From positions 1 to 21,576 of the forward strand of contig CALHUZ010000351.1 of assembly GCA_938039305.1 (NCBI GenBank): a DNA stretch of 21,576 nucleotides, read 5' to 3'. A program made the position numbers and the translations under genes. This DNA is from an uncultured Saprospiraceae bacterium. Lineage in GTDB: Bacteria; Bacteroidota; Bacteroidia; Chitinophagales; Saprospiraceae. The notes under the pieces were generated by a model that saw only the letters and a list, made by a program, of their open reading frames with translations, did no database searches and was not told where the DNA came from. Shown here piece after piece: positions 1 to 8,402 of the stretch (position 1 is its first letter; each line of letters begins with the position of its first letter).

Positions 1-1
1 A

Positions 2-742
2 AGAAATGAAACGATAAAAGGAGACTTTTTCAGGAAGGGTGACATGGTCCGAGGGGTGATTAAGCGTGTTGATATGCGTAATAATAATCCAGCTGTCATT
101 GTATCCAGAACAGATAATAACTTCTTAGCTAAGTTGATGGAACAAGAAGTTCCGGAGATAGAAGATGGTCTGATAACAATTAAAAACATTGTTAGAATTC
201 CTGGAGAAAGAGCTAAAGTAGCAGTAGAGTCATATGACGACAGGATAGATCCTGTAGGTGCATGTGTCGGAATGAAAGGATCAAGGATTCATGGCATAGT
301 AAGAGAACTACGAAATGAGAATATTGATATAGTGAACTATACCACTAACATTAATCTTTTTATTCAGAGATCGCTTACGCCTGCTAAGATCACAAGTATT
401 AACTTGAACCAAGAAAAAATGACCGCGGCAGTTTTCTTGAAGCCAGATCAGGTTTCTTTGGCCATTGGACGTGGAGGTTCTAACATTAAGTTAGCAAGTA
501 GATTAACTGGTTTTGAAATCGATGTCTATAGAGATACTGATGAAGAAATAGATGATGTTGATCTCGATGAGTTTATTGATGAAATAGAAGTCTGGATTTT
601 AGACGAATTGAAAAATATCGGTTGTGATTCTGCAAGAAGTGTACTTAACTTAAGTGTTGAAGAGCTGAATAGAAGAACAGATTTAGAAGAGGAGACAATT
701 CAAGATGTACTTAAAGTATTGAGTGCAGAATTTGAAGAGTAG
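2..742 (+). CDS. nusA: Transcription termination/antitermination factor NusA (C-terminal part, 5' end outside window)
   Basis: NusA binds RNA polymerase and nascent RNA and modulates pausing, termination and antitermination. The reading frame is open from base 2 without a start, so the N-terminal polymerase-binding domain lies upstream of the window. What is visible is the end of the S1 domain (GDMVRGVIKRVDMRNNNPAV, ending in VSRT), then KH1 with VGACVGMKGSRI, then KH2 with the GRGG-type loop AIGRGGSNIKLASRL, and finally an acidic tail of about 60 residues with a helix-hairpin-helix-like stretch (ELKNIGCDSARSVLNLSVEE). The internal ATG at 44 is not the start, because S1 coding sequence continues before it. 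infB follows after 57 bases, the usual rimP-nusA-infB order, so rimP is expected just outside the window. The identification is firm; only the N-terminus is unknown. Confidence 0.96.
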   Translation, partial: RNETIKGDFFRKGDMVRGVIKRVDMRNNNPAVIVSRTDNNFLAKLMEQEVPEIEDGLITIKNIVRIPGERAKVAVESYDDRIDPVGACVGMKGSRIHGIVRELRNENIDIVNYTTNINLFIQRSLTPAKITSINLNQEKMTAAVFLKPDQVSLAIGRGGSNIKLASRLTGFEIDVYRDTDEEIDDVDLDEFIDEIEVWILDELKNIGCDSARSVLNLSVEELNRRTDLEEETIQDVLKVLSAEFEE

Positions 743-759
743 ACATAGAAAAGATTGTA

Positions 760-776
760 GGATGCTTGGTGCATCC
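760..776 (+). promoter_or_regulatory. Small hairpin in the nusA-infB spacer
   Basis: GGATGC, a TTGGT loop and GCATCC form a perfect 6-bp stem with a 5-base loop in the 57-base gap between the nusA stop and the infB start, ending 23 bases before the infB ATG. No U-run follows, so it does not look like an intrinsic terminator. It could be a processing or translation-control structure, or chance. The stem is read directly; any function is inference. Confidence 0.4.
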
Positions 777-799
777 GTTAGATAACGCACATAGAGTTT

Positions 800-3616
800 A
801 TGGCAAAACGATTGGTTAAAATAGCCAAGGAATTAAATGTAGGAACTGCTACGATAGTAGAGTTTCTAGGTAGTAAGGGTATCGTAGTTGAAAATAAGCC
901 AACGGCTAAAATCGACGAGGCTATGCATGCCTTACTTCTTCTGGAGTACAGTAACTCTAAGGAAGAAAAAGAGAAAGCTGACAAACTTGTCATAGGAACA
1001 AGACTGCCTCAAGAAGAGCAGTTAGTCCGTGAAGTTTCTACGCCTACCCCTCCTCCAGCACCAACTCCTCCTCCTGCGGCACCAGCACCGACACCACCAC
1101 CAGTGGAAGTTGTGGAAGCAACACCTCCACCACCTGCTGTTGTAGAAGAAACTCCAGTAGTTGAGGCAACACCAGAGAAAGTAGTTGAGGAGCCAAAGAA
1201 GGAAGAAGTACCCGAACCAAAGATAGAAGTAGCAGAGACAAAGAAAGAAGCAGCACCCGAACCAAAGAAGGAAGAAAAACCAGCACCAGAAAAGGTCAAA
1301 GTAGAAGGACCTAAGATAGGCGTAAAAGTTGTTGACAAAATAGACCTGACAGCTTCCAAACCCGCGAAAGCTAAAACTGTATCTAAGCCTAAAGAAGAGA
1401 AAGTTGTTCCTCCTCCAGCTGCAGCAGCTCCTGTTGAGAATAACATTAAGCGTCCAGAGCCAGAAGAGATGGTGAGAGCTAAGACTCCTCAGCTCAAGGG
1501 CCTTAAAATAATGGGTAAAATAGACGCTTCTAAGTTAAAGGAGAAGCCTAAAAAAGATACTAAGAAGGCAGAGGACGATAGGCCGAAGCGTAAGCGTAAG
1601 CGTAAAAAAATTACAGCAGACAACTTCAAAGGAGATCAAAAGAAGAGAGGCGGTAGCACGACTGGAGGCAAGAGAAGAAGTGATGAAGTAAAACAAGTTT
1701 CTGCTAAAGAAATAGAAGATAAGATCAAAGCCACGATGGCTAGGATCTCGGGTGGAAAAGGGAATAAACGCCAGAAAATCCGTAGAGACAATAGAGACAA
1801 TAAAAGGGAAAAGCAAGAGATCGAAGAGATGCTCGCTGAGTACGAAAAGATCCAGGTAACAGAATTTATTTCTGTGTCTGAGCTTGCTGGTCTACTCGAT
1901 ATACAGCCTACAGATATCATCATGACATGTATGAACATGGGTGTGATTGTATCGATCAATCAGCGCCTTGATGCAGAAATCATTGAGCTTGTAGCTGCTG
2001 AGTATAAAAAAGATATCGAGTTTATAAGTGCAGAGGAGCAATCTGAAGAAGACGAGGAAATTGTTGATGCACCAGAAGACTTAGAACCAAGAGCTGCGAT
2101 TGTCACTGTGATGGGACACGTAGATCATGGTAAGACATCACTTTTGGATTATATCCGAAGTGCTAATGTTGCCGATGGTGAAGCAGGTGGAATCACACAG
2201 CATATCGGAGCTTACGAAGTGAAGGTTAAAGACAAGCGCATTACTTTCTTAGATACACCGGGTCACGAAGCCTTTACGGCCATGAGAGCCAGAGGTGCTA
2301 AGGTTACAGATGTTGCTATAATTATAATTGCGGCAGATGATAGAATCATGCCACAGACGAAGGAAGCCATAAGTCACGCGCAAGCGGCAGGAGTTCCTAT
2401 GGTCTTTGCCATAAATAAAATAGATAAAGACGGAGCGAATCCAACTAAGATCAAAGAAGAGCTCAGTGGCATGAAAATTCTCGTAGAGGAGTGGGGTGGA
2501 CCTCATCAATCTCAGGATATTTCAGCTAAGACTGGGTTAGGAATAGATGACCTACTAGAAAAAGTAATTCTCCAATCAGATCTACTTGAGCTACAAGCTA
2601 ATCCAAAACGAAATGCCTTAGGAACAGTTATAGAAGCTTCTCTTGATAAGGGACGTGGATACTCGACTAAAATGCTCGTTCAAAACGGAACACTTAAGAT
2701 AGGTGACGTTATCGTTGCAGGGGAATACTCTGGAAAGGTAAAGGCGATGTTCAACGAGAAGAACAGTAGAATCAAAGAAGCTGGACCATCAACACCTGTT
2801 TTACTATTAGGATTGAATGGAGCTCCACAGGCAGGAGAGAAGTTTAAGCAAGTAGATAGTGATCAGGAGGCGAGACAGATAGCATCGAAGAGACAGCAGA
2901 TAGCAAGAGAGCAAACGAATAGAGCGAGTAAGAGAATCAGTCTCGATGAGATAGGTAGAAGACTTGCTTTAGGTAGCTTTAAAGAACTTAATCTTATCAT
3001 AAAAGGTGATGTTGATGGATCTGTAGAGGCACTTTCAGACTCATTGATCAAGCAGTCTATAGAGAGCGTTCAGGTGAACGTAATCCACAAGGCTGTTGGC
3101 GCTATAGCAGAATCAGACATACTTCTTGCATCAGCATCTGATGCGATCATAATAGGTTTCCAAGTGAGGCCATCAAGTATCATTAGAGGCTTAGCTGAAA
3201 AAGAAGGAGTACAGATTAAGACATACTCTATCATCTATGAAGCTATTGATGAGATCCGATCTGCGATAGAAGGCATGCTTGAACCTACTAAGGAAGAGCG
3301 CGTCAGAGGAGAGGCTGTTGTCAGAGAAGTCTTTAAGATTAGTAAGCTTGGATCTATTGGTGGATGTCTTGTCACAAGTGGTGTCATCGCGCGTAACAAT
3401 CATGTAAGAGTGATACGTGATGGTATTGTTATCTATCCGACTAAGGAAGGAGTGAAAGGTGAGATTGGTACGTTGAAGAGATTTAAAGATGACGTCAAAG
3501 AAGTTAAGAATGCTCTTGAGTGTGGTATCCTCATTAAGAACTTTAATGACATCAAAGAGAATGACCTCATTGAGTCATACGAGATAGTTGAAATCAAGCA
3601 GACTCTTGACTCATAA
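800..3616 (+). CDS. infB: Translation initiation factor IF-2
   Basis: IF-2 is the GTPase that brings initiator fMet-tRNA to the 30S subunit and drives subunit joining. At 938 residues it is typical for the long Bacteroidota form. The start MAKRLVKIAKELNV matches the family's N-terminal IF2_N domain. Residues about 80-180 are low-complexity Pro/Ala/Glu/Lys sequence, including a degenerate 15-residue repeat beginning PEPK. A very basic linker follows, with KRKRKRKK coded by a tandem AAGCGT repeat near 1585-1603. The G domain is intact: GHVDHGKT at 439-446 (G1), a GGITQHIG switch region (G2), DTPGHE from 485 (G3), NKID at 539-542 (G4) and SAK at 575-577 (G5). The C-terminal domains that contact the ribosome and fMet-tRNA follow. 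It lies 57 bases after nusA, probably in the same operon. No Shine-Dalgarno sequence is visible. Confidence 0.98.
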   Translation: MAKRLVKIAKELNVGTATIVEFLGSKGIVVENKPTAKIDEAMHALLLLEYSNSKEEKEKADKLVIGTRLPQEEQLVREVSTPTPPPAPTPPPAAPAPTPPPVEVVEATPPPPAVVEETPVVEATPEKVVEEPKKEEVPEPKIEVAETKKEAAPEPKKEEKPAPEKVKVEGPKIGVKVVDKIDLTASKPAKAKTVSKPKEEKVVPPPAAAAPVENNIKRPEPEEMVRAKTPQLKGLKIMGKIDASKLKEKPKKDTKKAEDDRPKRKRKRKKITADNFKGDQKKRGGSTTGGKRRSDEVKQVSAKEIEDKIKATMARISGGKGNKRQKIRRDNRDNKREKQEIEEMLAEYEKIQVTEFISVSELAGLLDIQPTDIIMTCMNMGVIVSINQRLDAEIIELVAAEYKKDIEFISAEEQSEEDEEIVDAPEDLEPRAAIVTVMGHVDHGKTSLLDYIRSANVADGEAGGITQHIGAYEVKVKDKRITFLDTPGHEAFTAMRARGAKVTDVAIIIIAADDRIMPQTKEAISHAQAAGVPMVFAINKIDKDGANPTKIKEELSGMKILVEEWGGPHQSQDISAKTGLGIDDLLEKVILQSDLLELQANPKRNALGTVIEASLDKGRGYSTKMLVQNGTLKIGDVIVAGEYSGKVKAMFNEKNSRIKEAGPSTPVLLLGLNGAPQAGEKFKQVDSDQEARQIASKRQQIAREQTNRASKRISLDEIGRRLALGSFKELNLIIKGDVDGSVEALSDSLIKQSIESVQVNVIHKAVGAIAESDILLASASDAIIIGFQVRPSSIIRGLAEKEGVQIKTYSIIYEAIDEIRSAIEGMLEPTKEERVRGEAVVREVFKISKLGSIGGCLVTSGVIARNNHVRVIRDGIVIYPTKEGVKGEIGTLKRFKDDVKEVKNALECGILIKNFNDIKENDLIESYEIVEIKQTLDS

Positions 3617-4370
3617 GTCACGACAGGCACTCAAATTAATATTAGATCAGAAGGTTGAATTATACAATCAACCGTCATTCATTAAGGATGATCCGATAAG
3701 TATACCTCATCGATATCATAAGCTACAGGATATTGAGATATCTGGATTTTGGACAGCTATGCTTTCTTGGGGCCAGCGTAAAACCATAATCAATAAGGCT
3801 AATCTCTTGATGGAGATGATGGATGATGCGCCATATGATTTTATCATGAATCATAGTGATGTTGACCTCAAAGCTCTATTAGCTTTTAAGCATCGGACTT
3901 TTCAGCCCGATGATACACTTTACTTCGTCTCATTCTTTAAAGACTACTATAGTCGTCATGATTCACTTCAAGATGCTTTTAAAGGCAAGGACACAGCTGC
4001 AAGATTGACCAGTTTTCATAATACATTCTTTGCACTGCCTGACAAATTAGAAAGAACAAGAAAGCACGTGAGCACTCCGACAAGAAAGAGTTCTTGTAAG
4101 AGGCTCAACATGTTTCTAAGATGGATGGTTCGAAAGGATAATTCTGGGGTTGACTTCGGTATTTGGGATACTATTTCTCCAGCAGATCTTATGATTCCGC
4201 TAGATGTGCATGTTTTCAAAGTTTCAAAACACTTAGGGTTACTCAAGCGAGATAAAACGGATTGGAGGGCGGTTGAAGAGCTCACTTCTCAGCTCAGATT
4301 ACTTGATGCTGCGGATCCAGTAAAGTATGATTATGCCCTTTTCAGTATGGGTGTTCTTGAAAAGTCATAG
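3606..4370 (+). CDS. TIGR02757 family protein (uncharacterised)
   Basis: This gene resembles the conserved Bacteroidota family I know as TIGR02757, which has no established function to my knowledge. Recognition rests on the N-terminal pattern (QKVELYNQPSFI, then DPISIPHRY and DIEISGF, then LSWGQRKTIINKA) and a C-terminal DPVKYDYALFSMGV. It has no signal peptide or membrane segment and is probably cytoplasmic. No ATG occurs near the beginning. In-frame TTG codons lie at 3588 and 3606, both inside the end of infB. I chose 3606 because it leaves fewer residues before the conserved YN.P.FI block, giving 254 residues and an 11-base overlap with infB. Starting at 3588 gives 260 residues and a 29-base overlap. 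The overlap suggests coupled translation with infB. The next gene is on the opposite strand. Confidence 0.82.
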   Translation: MTHKSRQALKLILDQKVELYNQPSFIKDDPISIPHRYHKLQDIEISGFWTAMLSWGQRKTIINKANLLMEMMDDAPYDFIMNHSDVDLKALLAFKHRTFQPDDTLYFVSFFKDYYSRHDSLQDAFKGKDTAARLTSFHNTFFALPDKLERTRKHVSTPTRKSSCKRLNMFLRWMVRKDNSGVDFGIWDTISPADLMIPLDVHVFKVSKHLGLLKRDKTDWRAVEELTSQLRLLDAADPVKYDYALFSMGVLEKS

Positions 4371-4391
4371 TCCATCTTCTATAATTATTCG

Positions 4392-4742
4392 TTAGATTTT
4401 GTTCACTTTGACTTTAGTCACTACTGGTTCCGACTTATGATTAATCGCGCATTGAAAAAAGACGCGATATCCACGATCGTGACCCTTGAGCTGGATTATC
4501 TTAAAGCACTTGTCATTTTTCCATTCACTACTATGACGGACAGAGTAAGATTCTTTGCTCAGTCCTTTTGCAAATTTTTGAAGGAGTCGCTTGGCATCGG
4601 ATTTACTTAACTGAGAACTTCCATTTTCATCGATCCACTCGACGCTACCGTTTAATTGGTTCGTTAGTTCTTGGTAATTAACATATGCATCTGAAGTAAT
4701 AGGTGCAGATAGCAATATCAAAAGGGCACTTGTGAAGATCAT
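4392..4742 (-). CDS. Small secreted protein, DUF4783-like
   Basis: This is a 116-residue protein whose first 19 residues or so (MIFTSALLILLSAPITSDA) look like a Sec signal peptide ending in an S-D-A cleavage site, although the usual positive charges before the hydrophobic core are missing. The mature part is about 95 residues with the pattern of the DUF4783 family, small NTF2-like-fold secreted proteins of Bacteroidota: an early hydrophobic/acidic strand (SVEWIDENGSSQLSKSDAKR), an LLQKFAKGL helix, and late strands (GYRVFFQCAI, then VVTKVKVNKI). That family link is from memory of the pattern and is moderate. An in-frame stop lies two codons before the ATG, which fixes the start. It converges with the TIGR02757 gene across 21 bases and is divergent from gpmI across 204 bases. 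No clear promoter is seen on its strand. Confidence 0.7.
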   Translation of the reverse strand: MIFTSALLILLSAPITSDAYVNYQELTNQLNGSVEWIDENGSSQLSKSDAKRLLQKFAKGLSKESYSVRHSSEWKNDKCFKIIQLKGHDRGYRVFFQCAINHKSEPVVTKVKVNKI

Positions 4743-4913
4743 TATTTAAGGGTTTTGAGTGAATGAGTTATTAGTTCGCTTAAATGATTAATCGTAAAGT
4801 GTGCGCTTATAGGCCTTTGTGTTTTGGATTCAGTAAGTAGGCCTAAAGAACGATATGGCTTTCGCCAAATATTGTATGATGAGTTATTAAAGATGTCTGG
4901 AACGTGATTATGC

Positions 4914-4921
4914 TATCTTTG
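4914..4921 (+). promoter_or_regulatory. Bacteroidota-type -7 promoter box for gpmI
   Basis: TATCTTTG matches the Bacteroidota housekeeping -7 element TAnnTTTG exactly. It ends 25 bases before the gpmI ATG, predicting a transcript start near 4926-4929 and a short A-rich leader of about 20 bases. No clear -33 TTG is present at the usual distance, so the call rests on the -7 box and its position in the divergent gap. Confidence 0.6.
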
Positions 4922-4946
4922 CAGTCGTCATTTTATAGAAAAAAGT

Positions 4947-6470
4947 ATGAGTACAAAAAAGTCAATGTTGGTCATCCTTGATGGGTGGGGATTAGGTGAA
5001 AGGCCTGAAGTGGATGCTATAAGACAAGCTAATACGCCTTGTTTTGACAATCTCATGGATAAGTATCCCAACGCAGCACTTACTACTTACGGAGAAGAAG
5101 TTGGGCTACCAGAAGGCCAAATGGGAAATAGTGAAGTGGGACACCTTAACCTTGGTGCCGGAAGAGTAGTCTATCAAGAACTAGCAAGGATCAATCTTGC
5201 CATCAGAGAAAACACACTCGCAAGTATGCCAGCTCTTAAAGATGCTATAGCGTATGCTAAAGATCATGATAAGCCCATACATCTGATGGGACTTCTTTCC
5301 GACGGTGGTGTACATGCACATATAGAACACCTTAAAGCACTATGTCACATAGTAGCAGATGCAGGTATTCAGAAAATATATATCCACGGTTTTTTAGATG
5401 GTAGAGATACTGCGCCAAGAGGTGGAGTAGATTATGTCACAGAACTTCAAGAGGCCATTTTCGACACCCCGGCTGAGATAGCAACCCTTGTGGGTAGATA
5501 TTATGCGATGGATCGCGATATGAGATGGGAGCGCATTAAGAAGGCTTATGACCTATTGATCCATGGAGTTGGTACAAAGACTGATGATGTCGAGGCCTCT
5601 CTTAAGGCATCTTATGAAGCAGGAATAACAGACGAATTTATAGAACCGATGGTTCTGGATGAGCAGGGTTTGATTCATCCAGATGACGTTTTATTGTTTT
5701 TTAATTACCGGACTGATAGGCCAAGGCAGATAGTTAGAGCATTGACTCAAGAAGACTTTCCTGAATTTGGTCTCAAGAAGGTACCGCTGCATATGGTTAC
5801 CATGGTGAGTTATGATGCGAGTTTTGAAAACATCAATGTGATATACGAGAAGGACGATTTGTCTGAGACTTTAGGTGAAGTGATAAGCGCAGCTGGGTTA
5901 AGTCAAGTAAGGATTGCTGAAACAGAAAAATATCCGCACGTAACTTTCTTTTTTAATGGGGGAAGAGAAGAACCTTTTGAGAAAGAAGATCGAATTGTGG
6001 TTCCATCGCCTAAAGTTGCGACTTACGACTTAGCGCCTGAGATGTCAGCAGTGGCCATCACTGATGCAATATGCGAAAGAATAGATAATAACCCGCCAGA
6101 CTTCATCTGTCTTAATTATGCTAACGCTGACATGGTGGGACATACTGGCGATTTTGAAGCAGCTAAAAGAGCTTGTGAAGTAGTAGATACTTGTCTAGAT
6201 AGATTGATCAAGAGTTCAATGGATCAAGATTACGAAGTCATAGTTATCGCTGATCATGGGAATGCAGATATCATGATTAACGAAGATGGTACAGCGCATA
6301 CAGCTCACACGACCAATCCAGTCCCCGTCATATATGTCTCTAATAGGGCTAACGAAGCGTACATTTCTGAAGGTAAATTAGGAGATATAGCGACTACATT
6401 GCTCAGTTTAATGGGTGTTAAGGCGTCTTTACTTATGACAGGAAAGAACTTAGTCACATTTTCGAAATAA
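4947..6470 (+). CDS. gpmI: 2,3-bisphosphoglycerate-independent phosphoglycerate mutase
   Basis: This enzyme interconverts 3- and 2-phosphoglycerate in glycolysis and gluconeogenesis, using two Mn ions and a phosphoserine intermediate, in the cytoplasm. At 507 residues it is normal length. It shows the alkaline-phosphatase-superfamily signatures: LVILDGWG with metal ligand Asp12, the nucleophile Ser62 in MGNSEVGH, the substrate-binding HGFLDGRDTAP and GRYYAMDRDMRWER blocks, NYANADMVGHTG, and the metal-binding ADHGNAD (Asp436, His437). The ATG start places the serine at position 62, as in well-studied homologues. It has its own promoter-like box upstream and is transcribed away from the small secreted protein gene. 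serC follows after 99 bases, probably with its own promoter. 3-Phosphoglycerate is the branch point for serine synthesis, so the two genes are metabolically linked. Confidence 0.98.
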   Translation: MSTKKSMLVILDGWGLGERPEVDAIRQANTPCFDNLMDKYPNAALTTYGEEVGLPEGQMGNSEVGHLNLGAGRVVYQELARINLAIRENTLASMPALKDAIAYAKDHDKPIHLMGLLSDGGVHAHIEHLKALCHIVADAGIQKIYIHGFLDGRDTAPRGGVDYVTELQEAIFDTPAEIATLVGRYYAMDRDMRWERIKKAYDLLIHGVGTKTDDVEASLKASYEAGITDEFIEPMVLDEQGLIHPDDVLLFFNYRTDRPRQIVRALTQEDFPEFGLKKVPLHMVTMVSYDASFENINVIYEKDDLSETLGEVISAAGLSQVRIAETEKYPHVTFFFNGGREEPFEKEDRIVVPSPKVATYDLAPEMSAVAITDAICERIDNNPPDFICLNYANADMVGHTGDFEAAKRACEVVDTCLDRLIKSSMDQDYEVIVIADHGNADIMINEDGTAHTAHTTNPVPVIYVSNRANEAYISEGKLGDIATTLLSLMGVKASLLMTGKNLVTFSK

Positions 6471-6495
6471 GAATACATATAATAGAACACTAATG

Positions 6496-6503
6496 TATTT
6501 TTG
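6496..6503 (+). promoter_or_regulatory. Candidate -7 promoter box for serC
   Basis: TATTTTTG fits TAnnTTTG in the 99-base gap between gpmI and serC, predicting a transcript start near 6510 and a leader of about 60 bases. No convincing -33 element is seen. The gap is AT-rich, so a chance match is possible. Confidence 0.42.
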
Positions 6504-6555
6504 CGTCTTATTAGAAGAATGCATCACCATACATTCATTATAATTCATCATTGAT

Positions 6556-6562
6556 AAAAGGA
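6556..6562 (+). promoter_or_regulatory. Shine-Dalgarno-like site before the serC TTG start
   Basis: AAAAGGA lies 7 bases before the TTG at 6570, and a second AAAAGGA-like run adjoins the start. This stands out because most genes here lack any Shine-Dalgarno sequence. It supports TTG as the true start, together with an in-frame stop at 6555-6557 and no ATG nearby. Confidence 0.5.
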
Positions 6563-6569
6563 AAAGGAA

Positions 6570-7640
6570 TTGAAAGTTTACAATTTTAGTGCAGGTCCAG
6601 CCATCTTACCAAAGGAAGTATTTGCGGAAGCGTCGGAGGCAGTTAAAGATTTTCAGGGGATAGGAATGAGTATCCTTGAGATCTCACATAGATCAAAGGA
6701 GTTTCAAGCCGTTATGGACGAAGCGATGGCTCTGGCTAAAGAACTACTTCAAGTTCCTGAAGGATATGAGGTGTTGTTCCTTCAAGGTGGAGCAAGCACA
6801 CAATTTGCTATGAGCTCAATGAATCTCTTAGGAGAAGGAGAGACAGTTGGATATGTGGATACAGGTACTTGGTCTGCTAAGGCGATTAAGGAAGCTAAGA
6901 TGTATGGCAATGTCAATGTCCTTGCAAGTAGTAAGGAAGCTGGTTACGATAGTATACCAAAGGGTTTTGATGTTCCTTCTGATGTTAAGTATGTCCACTT
7001 GACGAGTAACAATACGATTTATGGCACTCAGTTTCAGTCCTTTCCTGATGTTGGGGTACCTATCGTAGCTGATATGTCTTCTGATATATTGAGTAGACCG
7101 ATCGATGTGTCTAAGTTCGGGATCATATATGCAGGAGCTCAAAAGAATATGGGTCCTTCAGGTGTAACGATGGCCATTGTCAAAAAAGACTTTGTTGCTA
7201 ATCCTGTACGCAAGACACCTACGATGTTTAATTATAACACATTCATCGAGAAACAGTCTATGTTCAATACACCACCAGTATTTCCTATTTACGTAAGTAT
7301 GCTTACAATGAGATGGGTTAAGAAGAATGGAGGGGTAGCTAAGATGAACGAAGTGAATACTGCGAAAGCTGACCTTCTATATGGTGCATTTGACAAAAGT
7401 GATTTGTTCTATGGCCGTGCTAAGGTTGAGGATCGCTCTAAGATGAATGCAGTCTTCTTGATCAAGGACGAGTCAAAAGCTGGAGCGTTCTTAGAGGCTT
7501 GTACTGCTGCTAATATAAGTGGTGTTAAAGGGCACAGATCAGTTGGTGGCTTTAGAGCTTCAATCTACAATGCGATGGATATCAATGGTGTTCAGACACT
7601 TGTGGACGTTATGACTGAATTTGAGAAAGCACATGGCTAG
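6570..7640 (+). CDS. serC: Phosphoserine aminotransferase
   Basis: SerC transfers an amino group from glutamate to 3-phosphohydroxypyruvate, the second step of serine synthesis; the same enzyme can act in PLP (vitamin B6) synthesis. It is a 356-residue, cytoplasmic, class V PLP aminotransferase. The N-terminus KVYNFSAGPAILP is the family signature, followed by SILEISHRSKEF, then FLQGGASTQFA in the phosphate-binding region, and the PLP lysine Lys192 in YAGAQKNMGPSGVT. The C-terminus GHRSVGGFRASIYNA is also typical. The start is TTG, because the first ATG falls well inside conserved sequence and an in-frame stop lies 15 bases upstream. serA, its usual partner, is not in the window; an unrelated metallopeptidase gene follows after 18 bases, probably co-transcribed. 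Confidence 0.97.
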   Translation: MKVYNFSAGPAILPKEVFAEASEAVKDFQGIGMSILEISHRSKEFQAVMDEAMALAKELLQVPEGYEVLFLQGGASTQFAMSSMNLLGEGETVGYVDTGTWSAKAIKEAKMYGNVNVLASSKEAGYDSIPKGFDVPSDVKYVHLTSNNTIYGTQFQSFPDVGVPIVADMSSDILSRPIDVSKFGIIYAGAQKNMGPSGVTMAIVKKDFVANPVRKTPTMFNYNTFIEKQSMFNTPPVFPIYVSMLTMRWVKKNGGVAKMNEVNTAKADLLYGAFDKSDLFYGRAKVEDRSKMNAVFLIKDESKAGAFLEACTAANISGVKGHRSVGGFRASIYNAMDINGVQTLVDVMTEFEKAHG

Positions 7641-7658
7641 ATCAAATAGCTAAATTAA

Positions 7659-8396
7659 ATGGCTCAAGCGCTCAAAGAAATATGGAATATAGACGGTGTC
7701 GAAATGCCCGTGTTTATCTATAAAGAGCGGAGATACAACAACAGAATATCAATAACTCAAAAAGGAGTAAATCTTCGAGTACCCAAAATGGGTGCAAAGA
7801 TTCTTAATAGCTCCTATCGAGAATGGGCGACTAAATGGCTTAAGAAGCAAATAGTCGAAAGGCCTGAGTTAATCGAGCGTTTTAAAACTACGAAATACGT
7901 CAACGGCCATGTAGTCAAAACTCCTTTTAAGGATTATGTACTACAGATCACAAAATCTGAGCGCGCAACGTCGACGGGAAAACTGAAGGGACATATCATG
8001 TCTTTGAACCTCAATCAAGATCTTCCTGAGGCTATTGCCGCAAAGACGATCAGAACACTTATGTCACGATTGATAGCAAAAGATCAACTGAAAAGAGTGT
8101 CAGATCGGATTCATGCTATCAATAATCACTACTTCAAGCAAGAGATAAAGAGCGTTAAAATCAAAAACAATAGCTCTAACTGGGGGAGTTGCTCGACAAG
8201 TGGTAATATCAATATATCCACCAAAACCTTGCTGGCACCCGCAGATGTTCAGGACTATATATTCGTTCATGAATTATCTCATCGGTTAGAGATGAATCAT
8301 TCTCCAAAGTATTGGTCCATCGTTCGCCAAGTTATGCCCTCCTACGAGCTACATGAAAAATGGATAAAGGAACATGGACATGCTTGTGAATTATAG
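7659..8396 (+). CDS. YgjP-like zinc metallopeptidase domain protein (DUF45, M48-like)
   Basis: This 245-residue protein has the YgjP/DUF45 layout: a beta-rich N-terminal half with NRISITQKGVNLRVPK, then the NWGSCSTSGNINISTKTLLA block, and the zinc-binding HELSH at residues 204-208 followed by EMNHSPKYW, where His214 is a likely third ligand. The C-terminal block resembles SprT/WLM-type zincins. No signal peptide or membrane segment is visible, so it is probably cytoplasmic. Family members are usually annotated as M48-family metallopeptidases, and E. coli YgjP has also been linked to UTP pyrophosphatase activity, so the physiological substrate is open. It starts with ATG 18 bases after serC and may be co-transcribed. 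A 218-base AT-rich gap follows. Confidence 0.88.
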   Translation: MAQALKEIWNIDGVEMPVFIYKERRYNNRISITQKGVNLRVPKMGAKILNSSYREWATKWLKKQIVERPELIERFKTTKYVNGHVVKTPFKDYVLQITKSERATSTGKLKGHIMSLNLNQDLPEAIAAKTIRTLMSRLIAKDQLKRVSDRIHAINNHYFKQEIKSVKIKNNSSNWGSCSTSGNINISTKTLLAPADVQDYIFVHELSHRLEMNHSPKYWSIVRQVMPSYELHEKWIKEHGHACEL

Positions 8397-8402
8397 GATC
8401 GC

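Noticed and set aside
778..993. Short open frame on the minus strand at the start of infB
   Set aside because: It lies opposite the conserved IF2_N coding sequence and has no independent support.
1009..1446. Long open frame on the minus strand, rich in Gly, Ser and Thr, resembling a low-complexity surface protein
   Set aside because: It is the antisense shadow of the Pro/Ala/Glu/Lys-rich linker of infB, whose repetitive codons avoid stops on the other strand.
1584..1610. Tandem AAGCGT repeat followed by seven A residues, a possible slippage or frameshift site
   Set aside because: The infB frame is intact through it and nothing suggests programmed slippage; it simply encodes a basic run.
4743..4946. 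Two AGGCCT sites in the gap before gpmI as an operator pair
   Set aside because: AGGCCT is a self-complementary hexamer, the flanks do not match, and two copies in 200 bases are unconvincing.
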